Shown here: in pieces, positions 13,026 through 21,552 of the stretch
How positions within the stretch are numbered: the first letter of the stretch is position 1
Layout: every line of letters begins with the position of its first letter
NCBI GenBank assembly: GCA_036005525.1
Contig: DASYQM010000068.1
Location: 1-24,521 of the forward strand
Direction of reading: 5' to 3'
From: UBA9676 sp036005525
GTDB taxonomy: Bacteria > Actinomycetota > Actinomycetes > Streptosporangiales > Streptosporangiaceae
DNA: 24,521 nucleotides
The notes under the pieces: generated by a model
Database searches by the model: none
Told to the model about the DNA's origin: nothing
The model's input: the letters and a program-made list of their open reading frames with translations, nothing else
Program-made: the position numbers and the translations under genes

Positions 13026-14651
13026 TTACCTGGGTTCGACGTCGGTGAAGATGTCCGTCTCACCGATGCCGGTTCTGGCGATCGCGTTGTTCCGCCCGTC
13101 CGTCCACACCGGGTAGACGTTGGTGCTGCTCACCGCGATGCCGTTGTAGTCCCCGATGAACGCCCCGCTGCTGAAGAACCCCTGGTTGGGATTCCAGGAG
13201 CGGGTGCTGATCCGGCGGCTGGTCCAGGTGACGCCGCCATTGGGCGATCGCGCCTCCCAGGTGTTGATGCGGACGTTCCCGGGGGCGAGCCTGCGGTCGA
13301 ACCAGATCGCGTACAGGCTCCCGTTGCCGGCCGCGGCGACCCACGGGAAGAACTGGTCATTGCGGGCGGGATTGCCTGATGCGTTGACCGACAGGACGCG
13401 CGCGTTGGACCAGGTCTGCCCGCCGTCGGTGGACCGCTGGTAGGAGATGTCCGCCTTCGACACCGGCCGGTTGATGTTGTTCTGGTACAGGAAGGTCAGC
13501 GACCCGTTTCGCGGGTCGTAGGCGATCGATGGGGTGTTGGGTGCCCGGAAGAAGGTGGGCGGGAGGGTGTCGTCCTTGGCGGCGTCGAGGAAGTCCATGT
13601 ACTGGCCGGGCTTGTCGACCTGGACGGCCTGCGGCAAGAAGGACTGGCCGCCGTCGGTGGACCGCTGGAACAACACGTGCGGGTCGAATGAGTCGTTGCA
13701 GTCCTCGGACATGAAGGCCACGTCGAGGGCGCCGTTCCTCTCGACCTGCGGCGTGAAGAACTGGTTCGCCGACGAGCCGGTGCCGTCGCCGCCGGGGTTA
13801 TCGGGCTGGATGGCGGTGTGCTGGAAAGTCGTCAGCGCCGGGTTCGCCATGTTCACCGAGTCGGTGTAAGAGAGCTGCAGCGGGCAGTAGTCAGAGAACC
13901 CGCTGGGCAGCAGGTGGAACTTCGTATAGCCGACGTAGAGGCGGCCATAATGCGGGCTCGTCGGGGTGTTGTCGACCGCGATGTAATCCTTGTCGTTGAA
14001 GATCGACGCGTCGACGGTACCAGTGCTGTAGTCGAAGTTGGTCGCCGCGCGCGCGGCCTGCCGCCCGGGCGTCCAGGTGCGGCCGTTGTCACGCGAGACG
14101 TAGACCTGCACCTCGGAGAACGGCTGGGTCCGGAAGAAGCACAGCTGGCCCATGTAGAACACGTGGTCGCGCCGGCTGTAGGCCACCGACGGGTCGCCGC
14201 CATTACACACGTCACGCGTGCCGTTGAAGAACGGCGTCACCCGGGTCGTCTTCCAGTGCCGGCCCCCGTCGGAGGTGCGCATGACGACGTTCCCGCCGCT
14301 GACATAGTCGTTAGCGGCCGCCACCGCGACCTTCGGGTTGGCCAGGCTGACCGCGACCGCCGTCTCGTTCTGCGGCAACGGCGGGCTGGAATCGGTATTC
14401 ATCTGAACGTTCGGCCCAAAAGAAACCGACGCCGGCGCACCCGATATCGCGCGCCTCGCCGCCCGGGCGGCCATCGCCTGCGGCGAGACCATAGCCCGGA
14501 CACCATTCGAGATACCACCCGGATACCGGTCAATGTGCAAGATCCAGCGTGGCGTACTGGCGGGCGCAGCCGCCAGGCTCGGCGCGGTCGCCAAAGTTGC
14601 CGCTAGCGTGGAGCCAGCCACCAGCAACACCGTGGCCAGTCTTCTCACCAC
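13026..14651 (-). CDS. Secreted Asp-box (BNR, sialidase-fold) protein
   Basis: The 541-aa protein begins with a signal peptide (basic MVRR, hydrophobic LATVLLVAGSTLAATLATA, cleavage near SLA-AAP, about residue 28). Five Asp-box or Asp-box-like loops (S/T-x-D/N-x-G-x-x-W/F) are visible at 126-133 (TSDGGRHW), 186-193 (SRDNGRTW), 331-338 (STDGGQSF), 407-414 (STDGGQTW) and 469-476 (SPNGGVTW), as in six-bladed beta-propellers of the sialidase superfamily. The catalytic Arg triad/Tyr of true GH33 sialidases cannot be assigned by eye, so it may be a non-enzymatic propeller. The GTG at 14651 has AGGAGG about 6 nt upstream. It is followed by a long terminator hairpin; an IS relic lies 160 bp upstream. 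Confidence 0.88.
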   Translation of the reverse strand: MVRRLATVLLVAGSTLAATLATAPSLAAAPASTPRWILHIDRYPGGISNGVRAMVSPQAMAARAARRAISGAPASVSFGPNVQMNTDSSPPLPQNETAVAVSLANPKVAVAAANDYVSGGNVVMRTSDGGRHWKTTRVTPFFNGTRDVCNGGDPSVAYSRRDHVFYMGQLCFFRTQPFSEVQVYVSRDNGRTWTPGRQAARAATNFDYSTGTVDASIFNDKDYIAVDNTPTSPHYGRLYVGYTKFHLLPSGFSDYCPLQLSYTDSVNMANPALTTFQHTAIQPDNPGGDGTGSSANQFFTPQVERNGALDVAFMSEDCNDSFDPHVLFQRSTDGGQSFLPQAVQVDKPGQYMDFLDAAKDDTLPPTFFRAPNTPSIAYDPRNGSLTFLYQNNINRPVSKADISYQRSTDGGQTWSNARVLSVNASGNPARNDQFFPWVAAAGNGSLYAIWFDRRLAPGNVRINTWEARSPNGGVTWTSRRISTRSWNPNQGFFSSGAFIGDYNGIAVSSTNVYPVWTDGRNNAIARTGIGETDIFTDVEPR

Positions 14652-14814
14652 GTCCCACCTCCTCGTGCCGGAAAAAGCTCCGCGACCTAGACCCTAGACC
14701 CTGAAACCTCGGCGTCAACCGTGGTGAGGCAGTGCGGGTCCTAGCAGCGCCAATACATAAGTCGCCCACCAAGGGCCGATGGTTTACCTGGGTATCCAAA
14801 ATCTCCGCGGCAGT

Positions 14815-15205
14815 GCACCGTGGTCGCGCCGGCCCGGCACGGCCTTTGCATAGCCGTTCGATCCGCGGACCTGCGCGGGCTCCGCTACCCGCTGGTGCCG
14901 GTCCTGGCAATCGCGGTGTGCGCGATGCTGGCGGCTCGGCGGTCGCACGCGGCGACTGCCGAGTGCGCCGCCGACGCCCCGCCGCGGCTGCGCGTACGCG
15001 ACCCGGGGCGCGCACTACCTGGTCACGTCAAGGGCAACCAGCCCGGCCCGCTCCAGCTCAAGTCCATGTCATGGAGGAACGTCCCAGCCGGGCCCGCCAG
15101 CATCGCCGCCGCGCTGCGGCACACGGCCCGGCACGCGCGTTCCGTCCGCTCACAGGCCGGAAGTGACGCTCAGTAATGGGGCCATGCAAAGACCTTGGTC
15201 GGGAC
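14815..15205 (+). mobile_element. ISAs1-family insertion-sequence relic
   Basis: Probable terminal inverted repeats flank a broken transposase: GGCCTTTGCATAGCC (14841-14855) at the left and GGCCATGCAAAGACC (15180-15194) at the right, which is GGTCTTTGCATGGCC when reversed. Outside the cores further matches are seen (GCCGGCCCGG versus GCCGTCCCGA). The element is about 390 bp, whereas intact ISAs1-family elements are over 1 kb, so most of the transposase is deleted. A 44-bp copy of its left end recurs at 12170-12213. It fills the gap between the Asp-box protein and the small lipoprotein. Confidence 0.65.
14868..15176 (+). pseudogene. ISAs1-family (DDE) transposase, internally deleted remnant
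   Basis: Three family segments survive in order. The first is N-terminal, DLRGLRYPLVPVLAIAVCAM then LAARRSHAATAECAADAPPR (14868-14990), matching the usual 'R.RYPL...LAIAV.A.LAGARS.AAI.EWAADAPP'. The second is central, HYLVT then KGNQPGPLQLKSMSWRNVPA (about 15011-15090), with a 1-bp loss near 15026 between the two parts. The third is C-terminal, GPASIAAALRHTARH (about 15090-15134). The DDE core between the first two segments, and the region between the second and third, are deleted. The protein cannot be functional. No start codon with a ribosome site is evident. Confidence 0.72.
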
Positions 15206-15215
15206 GGCCTGCCGG

Positions 15216-15755
15216 TCACGGCGTCGGTACGCTGCTCGGGTGCCTGCCGGGGATCAGCCGACCTTTGCCGCCGACCGTGCGGCCCAGCAGCCGCCCGAAC
15301 CGGGGCGACCGCGCCCACGACCGGGCCGGCCCCACCCCGGTGACGCTGCGGCAACCCGACAGCTGGATGTGAACCGGCTGGAAGCCTCGCGTTCCGGCGG
15401 CGAACACCAGCCGGACCGATCCGCTGGCCGCTGCCGGGCAATACAGTACCTGTGGCATGGGCGGGAGCGCGCAGAGCGCGGCCGCCAGGGCACGAACGCT
15501 CGGCGCGTCCCTGATCGTGATGCCGCCCGGGAGGAGCTCACGGAAGCGGCTGGCCGACGGGCTGGCCACGACCTGGTCCACCTCCCGGGCGGCCGCGCAG
15601 AGCGGCACGCCTGCCGACGCGCTGGCGGCGGCCGACTCCGCGGGGTGGCTGGCGCTCGCCGCTGCCTGGTGCCCGGCACCGCCGGGGACGCCGCTACCGC
15701 ACGCCGCCAGCCCGGTCAGGGCGCCGGCAGCGAACGCTGCCCGTACCCACCGCAT
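15216..15755 (-). CDS. Small lipoprotein of unknown function
   Basis: The 179-aa protein has a lipoprotein signal peptide, MRWVRAAFAAGALTGLAAC, with lipobox LAAC (Cys19), then a Ser/Ala-rich linker (to about 50). A compact domain follows with CAAAREVDQVV, FRELLPGGITIRDAPSVRAL and QVLYCPAAASGSVRLVFAAG, ending GFQPVHIQLSGCRSVTGVG. Four Cys in the domain may pair. The pattern 'vdqv.v.R..p....fp..v.v.d...v..lA.aLCALP' is reminiscent of small actinomycete exported proteins, but I know no function. ATG 15755 is taken; a GTG two codons upstream (15761) is equally possible. The 3' end, after about residue 140, is basic and abuts the IS relic, so the last residues may not be original. A hairpin separates it from the hydrolase gene. 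Confidence 0.75.
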   Translation of the reverse strand: MRWVRAAFAAGALTGLAACGSGVPGGAGHQAAASASHPAESAAASASAGVPLCAAAREVDQVVASPSASRFRELLPGGITIRDAPSVRALAAALCALPPMPQVLYCPAAASGSVRLVFAAGTRGFQPVHIQLSGCRSVTGVGPARSWARSPRFGRLLGRTVGGKGRLIPGRHPSSVPTP

Positions 15756-15769
15756 GGTCACAGATCTTG

Positions 15770-15787
15770 GACGGGCCGAGGCCCGTC
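15770..15787 (-). terminator. Hairpin after the CocE/NonD hydrolase gene
   Basis: GACGGGC-CGAG-GCCCGTC is a perfect 7-bp stem, 21 nt past the hydrolase stop at 15809 and 15 nt before the lipoprotein start. Confidence 0.55.
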
Positions 15788-15808
15788 ACGGTTCCCTTCG
15801 CGCCGGTC

Positions 15809-17854
15809 TCAGTGGCCGTCGCGCGGGTACCGGCGCTCCCAGCCGCGCTCGCGTATGAGTATCCCGTCACAGCGCAGTTCCCGGCGGTAGGAGTAGCGCA
15901 GCGACTCCTCGTCGCCGCCGAGGTCGAGGACCGACGTTGCGATCAGCAGCCGGCCGCCGACGTGGATCTCGGTGCGGGCCTCGCCGTGAGCTGAGGCGCC
16001 GGCGGGCCGCGCGTCGTGCACCGAATAGCGCAGGTATTCCTCGTCCACCACCCGGCCCCAGGGGAACTCGGTGCCGGTGCTGCCCCGCCACCAGATCGCG
16101 GCGGCCCCGGTGTCGTCACGCTGGAGGGTCCAGCGCACCGGGAGCATCTCGCCCCAGGCCCGGACGCCCGGCGGCTGCTCCGCCGGGCCGGGCTTGGCGA
16201 AGGCCGGCACCGGCCGCCCGGCCACGGGGTCTGCCGGCACCACCGGCAGCACGAGCCGGGTACCGTCCGGCCCGAGCCGCACCGCGGCCGTGGCCAGGTG
16301 CGGCGTCGGCCAGATCATGGGCCACATCGCGTTGGACAGCGCGAGCCGGATCCGGTGGCCGTGCGGGAAGACCCACGATGTGACGTGCAGCTCCAGCGGC
16401 AGGGCTCCTGGCGCACCCGGCGCGGGCTGAGCAGGCCCAACGGCGCTGCCGGAAAGCGAGCCGCCGTCGCGCTCCGGGTCCGGCCGGCCGTCCCGTCCTC
16501 CCCCGGTGACCAGGGTGACCGTGCCGTCCGGGGCCACGTCGCACAGCCTCCCGAACCAGTGCAGCGGCTCCGCATCGGCACCGCCGTTCAGCACCACCAC
16601 CGGGAAGCCGAGGATCTCCACCTCGTCTTCCAGCGGCGGGGTGTCGAACACCAGGCTGAACGCGTCCACTCCCCGCTGGTCCACGGTCAGCTCGCCCCAC
16701 CAGTGGCCGGCCTCGACCCCGGCCGAGGGGACGTAGCGCAGGGCCACCGAGCCGGGGCGCGGCGGCTCCGGCGTGAGATTCCGCTCCGGGCCGCAGTACC
16801 AGGACCGGTAGACGGTCCGCTCGGGCGGGAACGCCGTCTCGGTCCGCCAGCGGCCGGGGATCTCCGTCAGGTCCGGGTCCGGCGGGTGCCAGTCCCTGAC
16901 GTAGACCGTGACCGGCGGCTCGGACATGATCCCGTTGGCGGCGCCCTTGAGCCAGTGATCCCACCACCGGACGGCGTCGGCTCGCCATTCGATCGCCGGC
17001 CCGGGCACCGCGTTGTGCGGGAAGGTGTGGTTCCACGGGCCGATCATGATCTTGACCGGTGCCGGGACCGCGGCGAGCATCCGGGGCACCGAGTCCCGGT
17101 ACCCGTCGTACCAGCCGCCGATCAGGAACGCGGGGATCGTGAGCCGGTCGTAGCCCGGCCGCAGGGACGCGCGGCGCCAGTAGGGGCCGTCCTGTTGCCT
17201 GGTCAGCCAGGTCGCCAGCCACGGCTCGCTGTCGAACCTGCGGGCCAGGGTCGCCTCGTCGAGCGGGAAGTCCGGCGCGGGCGGCAGCGCGTTCAGCTGG
17301 TCGATCATCAGCGCGTACTCGTCGAGGTGCAGCAGCCCGTCGATGTAGTGCACGTCGTCGTGGAACAGGTCGTCGGAGGCGTCCACCGCGATGATCGCCC
17401 TGAGGGCCGGCGGCCGCCGCAGCGCGACCTGGATCGCGTTGAAGCCGCCCCAGGAGATCCCCCACATCCCGACCGCGCCCGTGCACCACGGCTGGGCTGC
17501 CAGCCAGGCGATCACATCCTCGGCGTCGCGCTGCTCCTGCTCGGTGTACTCGCCCTCGGGCAGGTCGCCGCCGCTGCTGCCGGTGCCGCGGATGTCCACC
17601 CTGGCGCCCGCGTAGCCGCGGGCGGTCAGGTACGCGTACAGCTCGTAGTCGCGGGCGAGCATCGCGTCGTCCTTGCGGTAGGGCAGGTACTCGAGCAGCG
17701 CGGGGACCGCGGTCGCGGGGGGTTGCGGGGCGCCGTCCTTCCGCAGCGGCACGGAGGCGGGCTGCGCGGGGAGGTAGAGCGTGGCGGCGAGCTCGGTGCC
17801 GTCCCGCACCGGGATCCGCGCCTCCCGGACGGTCATGTGCTGGCCCGTGGTCAT
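15809..17854 (-). CDS. CocE/NonD-family hydrolase (peptidase S15-like)
   Basis: The 681-aa serine hydrolase has an N-terminal alpha/beta-hydrolase fold and a C-terminal jelly-roll domain, like cocaine esterase and X-Pro dipeptidyl-peptidases. Family marks are RDGTELAATLYLP (18-30), YRKDD (59-63), RGYAGARVDIRGTGSSGG (79-96), the nucleophile elbow GISWGG (Ser134), GWYDGYRDS (Asp250) and GPWNH (His276), giving the full triad. The C-terminal part carries the family's WVFPHGHRIRLALSNAMWPM. It hydrolyses esters, amides or acyl-peptide bonds; no signal peptide is seen, so it is probably cytosolic. ATG 17854 has GAGGGG about 8 nt upstream. It follows the TetR gene by 44 bp on the same strand, so it is probably part of that regulator's operon and processes the cognate substrate. 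Confidence 0.92.
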   Translation of the reverse strand: MTTGQHMTVREARIPVRDGTELAATLYLPAQPASVPLRKDGAPQPPATAVPALLEYLPYRKDDAMLARDYELYAYLTARGYAGARVDIRGTGSSGGDLPEGEYTEQEQRDAEDVIAWLAAQPWCTGAVGMWGISWGGFNAIQVALRRPPALRAIIAVDASDDLFHDDVHYIDGLLHLDEYALMIDQLNALPPAPDFPLDEATLARRFDSEPWLATWLTRQQDGPYWRRASLRPGYDRLTIPAFLIGGWYDGYRDSVPRMLAAVPAPVKIMIGPWNHTFPHNAVPGPAIEWRADAVRWWDHWLKGAANGIMSEPPVTVYVRDWHPPDPDLTEIPGRWRTETAFPPERTVYRSWYCGPERNLTPEPPRPGSVALRYVPSAGVEAGHWWGELTVDQRGVDAFSLVFDTPPLEDEVEILGFPVVVLNGGADAEPLHWFGRLCDVAPDGTVTLVTGGGRDGRPDPERDGGSLSGSAVGPAQPAPGAPGALPLELHVTSWVFPHGHRIRLALSNAMWPMIWPTPHLATAAVRLGPDGTRLVLPVVPADPVAGRPVPAFAKPGPAEQPPGVRAWGEMLPVRWTLQRDDTGAAAIWWRGSTGTEFPWGRVVDEEYLRYSVHDARPAGASAHGEARTEIHVGGRLLIATSVLDLGGDEESLRYSYRRELRCDGILIRERGWERRYPRDGH

Positions 17855-17898
17855 GGAATCGCCCCTCGCCGGTGACGGTCAGCTTCCCTGCACTGTGA

Positions 17899-18597
17899 TC
17901 ATGCTGTGCTTGCCCCGATGGCGCTGCGCAGCAGCTCGACGAACTCCTGTACCCGCACATCGCGCATCGGCGGCGACTGGGCGGCCGAGCCGAAGAGCCC
18001 GGGGTCGAGCTCCTCGGTCACGGCCGCGTCCTGGAACCGGTCCATCAGCCAGTCCACCAGGGACACGACCATCCTCCTGTCGATGTCGCGGCGGATCTCG
18101 CCGCGGTCGACGCCGAGCTGCACGAACGCCTGCGTGCCGTACGGATCCTCGCGGAGCAGGAACTGGGTGATTTCGCGCCTCAGCTGAAGGCTGGAGCAGT
18201 AGTTGCCGAGCAGCGTCACGCGGTAGGGAACCCAGTCTTCGCGGATCAGATGCGGCGTGCGAAGGAGCCAGTACGTGATGACCGCGAAGAAGCCCTGCTC
18301 GCGGACCTCCGGTGGTGCCTCCAGGTAGCTGCTGAACGAGCGCGCCGCGGCCTGGTACGCGGCCAGGAACAGGCCGGCCTTGCTGGTGAAGTAGCCGAAC
18401 ACCGCTCCCTTGGCCACGCCGGCCTCCCGCGCGATCTCCTCGATCCGCACGCCCTCGTACCCGCGCTCGGCAAAGTGCTGCATCGCCACGGCGACGATGC
18501 GCTCCTGCCTGGCCCGCTGGCGCGCATGCGCTCGCGCGGGCGCGCGGCCAGACGTTGCTTGTCCCCAGGAAGAGTCCATTGTTTGACCAGAAGTCAT
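17899..18597 (-). CDS. TetR-family transcriptional regulator
   Basis: The 232-aa protein has a basic N-terminal arm (ARAHARQRARQERIV) and the TetR helix-turn-helix: AMQHFAERGYEGVRIEEIAR (38-57), then EAGVAKGAVFGYFTSKAGLF (58-77). A divergent ligand-binding C-terminal domain follows (about 85-225; FAVITYWLLRTPHLIREDWV and FVQLGVDRGEIRRDID). ATG 18597 has AAGGGG about 9 nt upstream; an in-frame upstream frame to 18669 lacks a ribosome site and would cover the intergenic operators. It is divergent from the PYROXD2-like/DAO/Rieske cluster and directly upstream of the CocE hydrolase, the classic layout for a repressor controlling both arms. The two dyads between 18639 and 18696 are its likely binding sites. 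The inducer is unknown. Confidence 0.93.
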   Translation of the reverse strand: MTSGQTMDSSWGQATSGRAPARAHARQRARQERIVAVAMQHFAERGYEGVRIEEIAREAGVAKGAVFGYFTSKAGLFLAAYQAAARSFSSYLEAPPEVREQGFFAVITYWLLRTPHLIREDWVPYRVTLLGNYCSSLQLRREITQFLLREDPYGTQAFVQLGVDRGEIRRDIDRRMVVSLVDWLMDRFQDAAVTEELDPGLFGSAAQSPPMRDVRVQEFVELLRSAIGASTA

Positions 18598-18638
18598 TAA
18601 GACTGCCCCTTGCCGGCCAGGCCCAGCGTCTTGACATT

Positions 18639-18659
18639 GTCCAGGTAATCTAACCAGAC
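18639..18659. promoter_or_regulatory. Candidate TetR operator overlapping -10-like boxes
   Basis: A 21-bp pseudo-palindrome has outer GTC/GAC and inner GGT/ACC around an AT-rich core. TAATCT on the plus strand (18646-18651) and TAGATT on the minus strand (18652-18647) both fit TAnnnT. Binding here would cover both divergent promoters. Confidence 0.4.
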
Positions 18660-18681
18660 TTTGCAGCACAACCGCCCTTAG

Positions 18682-18696
18682 CTGACTGAAAGTCAG
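18682..18696. promoter_or_regulatory. Dyad directly before the PYROXD2-like start codon
   Basis: CTGACT-GAA-AGTCAG is a perfect 6-bp inverted repeat ending 2 nt before the ATG at 18699. It covers the only weak ribosome site (GAAAG). It could be a second operator or a translational hairpin. Confidence 0.4.
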
Positions 18697-18698
18697 AG

Positions 18699-20327
18699 AT
18701 GCCGACTATCCCGCGGACCGCAACCCGATGGGATGTGATCGTGGTCGGCGCCGGGCACAACGGACTCACCGCCGGGGCGCTGCTCGCCCGCGCCGGCCTC
18801 GCAACCCTGGTGGTCGAGCGGCGCGACGTTGTGGGCGGGTGCTGCGTGACCGAGGAGATCGCACCCGGCTGCCGGGCATCCACCACCTCCTACATCGCGT
18901 CGATGCTGCGGCCCGAGGTGATCAGGGAGCTGAATCTGGGCTCGCACGGGCTGCGGATGGTGCCGTGCGAGCCCGCGCTGCAGGTGGCCCTGGACGGCGG
19001 CGAGGTGGTGGCCGCGTGGAACGACCCCGGCCGGACCGCCGCGGAGATCGCGCGGTTCTCGCCCGCCGATGCCCGCGCGTTCCGGGCCGCCGACGCGGAG
19101 CTGCGGGCGCTCGCCGCGCGGCTGCAGCCGCTGTTCCTGGACCTGCCCCCGGACACCCGGGCCAGCGGCCTGCGCGGCTACCGCGAGCTGCTGCGCCTGG
19201 CCCGGCGGCTGCGCACGGTGCGCGGCCGCGAGCTCGACGGCCTGACCATGCTGCTGACCGGCAGCCTGGGACAGTTCATCGACGCCCGGTTCGAATCACG
19301 GCAGGCCAAAGCGCTGCTGCTGGCCAACAACCTGTATGGCAAGCACGGCGGCCCGTACCAGCCGGGGACTCTGCTTGGCCTGGCCTTCCACCTGCTGTCC
19401 GGCGGCGAGCACGCGGAGCAAGGGTTCTTCGGCCACGTGCTGGGCGGGATGGGCGCGATCAGCGGCGCGATCGCGTCGGCGGGCCGTGCGGCCGGGATGC
19501 AGATCGCGACCGGCGCGCCGGTCGCGCAGATCCTGGTCCAGGGCGGCCGGGCGGCCGGGGTCACGCTTGCGGACGGCACCGAGATCACGGCCGGCACGGT
19601 GCTGTCCGGCGCCGACCCGAAGCGGACGTTCCTGCACCTGGTCGACAAGGCGGAGCTGCCCGGCGACTTCCGCGCCGCGGTCGGCGGAATCAGGATGGAC
19701 GGGCCGTGCGGCAAGATCAACCTGGTGCTGGACGCCGAGCCACGGGTGCGCGGGATGCCAGCCGACGCGGGCCCCGGCCGCCGGGCGCTGTTCACCCTGC
19801 CGCCCGACCTCGCGGTCGCCGACGCCTGCTACGACCGGGCCAAACGCGGCGAGCTGGCCGGCGCCGAGCAGCTGTTCATCGACTGCGTGGTCGCCTCCGC
19901 CGTGGACGGCTCGCTGGCCCCGCCCGGCCGTCACATCATGACCTGCTTCGTCCAGTACCTGCCCTACCGGCTGGCCGAGGGGACGTGGGACGGCCTGCGG
20001 GACGAGCTGGGTGACCGGGTCCTGGCCAGGATCGGCCAGTTCGCGCCGAACATCCCGGCGGCGGTGGTCGCCAGGCAGGTGCTGACCCCGCTCGACCTGG
20101 AGCGCGAGTACGGCCTCACCGAGGGCAACATCTTCCACGGCGACATCGCCCCGGACCAGCTTTTCCACATGCGGCCGGTGCCCGGGTGGGCCCGCTACGC
20201 GACGCCGGTCCCCGGGCTGTACCTGTGCGGCGCCGGGGCCCATCCGGGCGGAGGGGTCACCGGCGCACCGGGCTACAACGCGGCCAGGCGGGTGCTCGCC
20301 GACCTGCGCATGGGACGGCTCCGGTGA
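18699..20327 (+). CDS. PYROXD2/CrtI-like FAD-dependent oxidoreductase
   Basis: The 542-aa flavoprotein carries an N-terminal FAD-binding Rossmann fold: WDVIVVGAGHNGLTAGALLA (11-30), acidic E40, then VVGGCCVTEE. It has the C-terminal FAD-contact strand LYLCGAGAHPGGGVTGAPGY. In between are blocks such as GFFGHVLGGMGAISGAIASA and ADPKRTFLHLV, plus QLFHMRP. This layout is that of the phytoene-desaturase/PYROXD2 branch of amine-oxidase-like flavoproteins. Members dehydrogenate very different substrates; the CrtI assignment to carotenoids is not supported, since no carotenoid genes are near. It is the first gene of the plus-strand cluster, divergent from the TetR gene, and its TGA overlaps the GTG start of the next gene. 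The substrate is unknown. Confidence 0.9.
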   Translation: MPTIPRTATRWDVIVVGAGHNGLTAGALLARAGLATLVVERRDVVGGCCVTEEIAPGCRASTTSYIASMLRPEVIRELNLGSHGLRMVPCEPALQVALDGGEVVAAWNDPGRTAAEIARFSPADARAFRAADAELRALAARLQPLFLDLPPDTRASGLRGYRELLRLARRLRTVRGRELDGLTMLLTGSLGQFIDARFESRQAKALLLANNLYGKHGGPYQPGTLLGLAFHLLSGGEHAEQGFFGHVLGGMGAISGAIASAGRAAGMQIATGAPVAQILVQGGRAAGVTLADGTEITAGTVLSGADPKRTFLHLVDKAELPGDFRAAVGGIRMDGPCGKINLVLDAEPRVRGMPADAGPGRRALFTLPPDLAVADACYDRAKRGELAGAEQLFIDCVVASAVDGSLAPPGRHIMTCFVQYLPYRLAEGTWDGLRDELGDRVLARIGQFAPNIPAAVVARQVLTPLDLEREYGLTEGNIFHGDIAPDQLFHMRPVPGWARYATPVPGLYLCGAGAHPGGGVTGAPGYNAARRVLADLRMGRLR

Positions 20328-21505
20328 CCGCGGACGTGGTGGTGGTCGGGGCGGGCGTGATCGGCGCGGCCACCGCGTTCCACCTCAGCCTGCTGGGTGC
20401 CGGTGACGTGCTCGTGCTCGACCGCGCGACAGCCGGGTCGGGGATGAGCTGCCGCTCGTCCGCGCTGGTGCGGATGCACTACACGTTCGGTCCCGAGGTC
20501 GAGCTTGCCGTGCGCAGCGAGGCGATGTTCGCGGCGTGGCCCGATCTGGTCGGCCGCCCGGGGTGCGTCCGCCGGACCGGGTTCGTCCGGATCGTGGCGC
20601 CGGGCGAGGAGGCGGCGCTGCGCGCCAACGTGGCCATGCAGCGCGCGCTCGGCGCGCGGGCCGAGGTGATCGACGCCGCCGGGCTCAAGGAGGTGGCGCC
20701 CGGGCTGCGGGCCGACGACATCGAGTGCGCCGCGTGGGAGCCGCACGGCGGCTACGGGGACGGAGCGGTCGTGGCCGGCGACCTGCTGGCTGCCGCGCGG
20801 GCGCGCGGGGTGCGATACCGCCCGCACACGGGGGTCCGGTCCCTGCTCACCCGCGGCGGCCGGGTGACCGGCGTGGAGACCGGCGGGAGCGGGGATGGCG
20901 GCGGGAGCGACGGCCGCGAGCATGCGGGCACCGTCGTCCTGGCGGCCGGGGTGTGGTCGCCGCCGCTGCTGCGGACCGCCGGCGTCGTCCTGCCGATCGA
21001 GACCGAGCTGCACCGGGTCGCGGTGCTCGCCCACCCGCCGGCCGGGGGCGCGCCCGTGGCCTGCATCGACTCGACAACGCAGACCTACTTCCGGCCGGAG
21101 GCCGCGGGCGCGATGACGCTCGTCGGCGCGTTCGCCGGCCAGCGCGGTGCGGACCCCGACGCCGGGACGGCCGCGACCGGCGAGGACCTGGCGCCGCTGG
21201 TCCAGGCGGCCTCGCGGCGGGTACCGGCACTCGAGGACGCCGGCATCGCACGCGGGGTCACCGGCGTGTACGACATGACCCCGGACGCCCGGCCGCTGCT
21301 CGGGAGGCTGCCCGGCGTGGACGGGCTGATCGTGGCGGCCGGGTTCTCCGGCATGGGCTTCAAGATCGCGCCAGCGGTCGGTGAGGGGATCGCCGGGCTG
21401 ATCGCTGGCGCGCCCGACGGCAGCGTCGATCTCGCGCCGTTCCGGCCCGGCCGGCTGCGCGAAGGCCGGCCGATCGAGGCGCCGAACCCCTATTCCGATG
21501 ACTAA
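20324..21505 (+). CDS. DAO-family FAD oxidoreductase (sarcosine oxidase-like)
   Basis: The 393-aa flavoprotein has ADVVVVGAGVIGAATAFHLS (3-22; GxGxxG at 9-14), acidic Asp33, then SGMSCRSSALVRMHY. Mid-protein GTVVLAAGVWSPPLL and C-terminal GVYDMTPDARPLLGRLPGVD and GFSGMGFKIAPAVGEGIAGL are typical of the D-amino-acid oxidase/sarcosine oxidase subunit beta/glycine oxidase group. These oxidise secondary or tertiary amines with O2 or pass electrons onward. The GTG start at 20324 overlaps the preceding TGA (GTGA), indicating translational coupling; upstream in-frame codons are shadow. A short Gly/Ser-rich insert (GGSGDGGGSDG) lies before the GTVVLAAG strand. With a Rieske oxygenase next door, amine N-demethylation is a reasonable but unproven role. 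Confidence 0.9.
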   Translation: MTADVVVVGAGVIGAATAFHLSLLGAGDVLVLDRATAGSGMSCRSSALVRMHYTFGPEVELAVRSEAMFAAWPDLVGRPGCVRRTGFVRIVAPGEEAALRANVAMQRALGARAEVIDAAGLKEVAPGLRADDIECAAWEPHGGYGDGAVVAGDLLAAARARGVRYRPHTGVRSLLTRGGRVTGVETGGSGDGGGSDGREHAGTVVLAAGVWSPPLLRTAGVVLPIETELHRVAVLAHPPAGGAPVACIDSTTQTYFRPEAAGAMTLVGAFAGQRGADPDAGTAATGEDLAPLVQAASRRVPALEDAGIARGVTGVYDMTPDARPLLGRLPGVDGLIVAAGFSGMGFKIAPAVGEGIAGLIAGAPDGSVDLAPFRPGRLREGRPIEAPNPYSDD

Positions 21506-21552
21506 CCAGTCCCGGCCGCCGGGCGGGCAGGCTGGGTGCGGAGGAGGCAGCG

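Noticed and set aside
16016..17875. Long plus-strand open frame (619 codons) opposite the CocE/NonD hydrolase
   Set aside because: It is antisense to a gene with a full catalytic triad; composition is Arg/Gly/His-rich with no recognisable fold or ribosome site.
18631..18636. TTGACA as a -35 box for the PYROXD2-like gene
   Set aside because: No -10 box lies 16-18 nt downstream; the nearest TAATCT is only 9 nt away.
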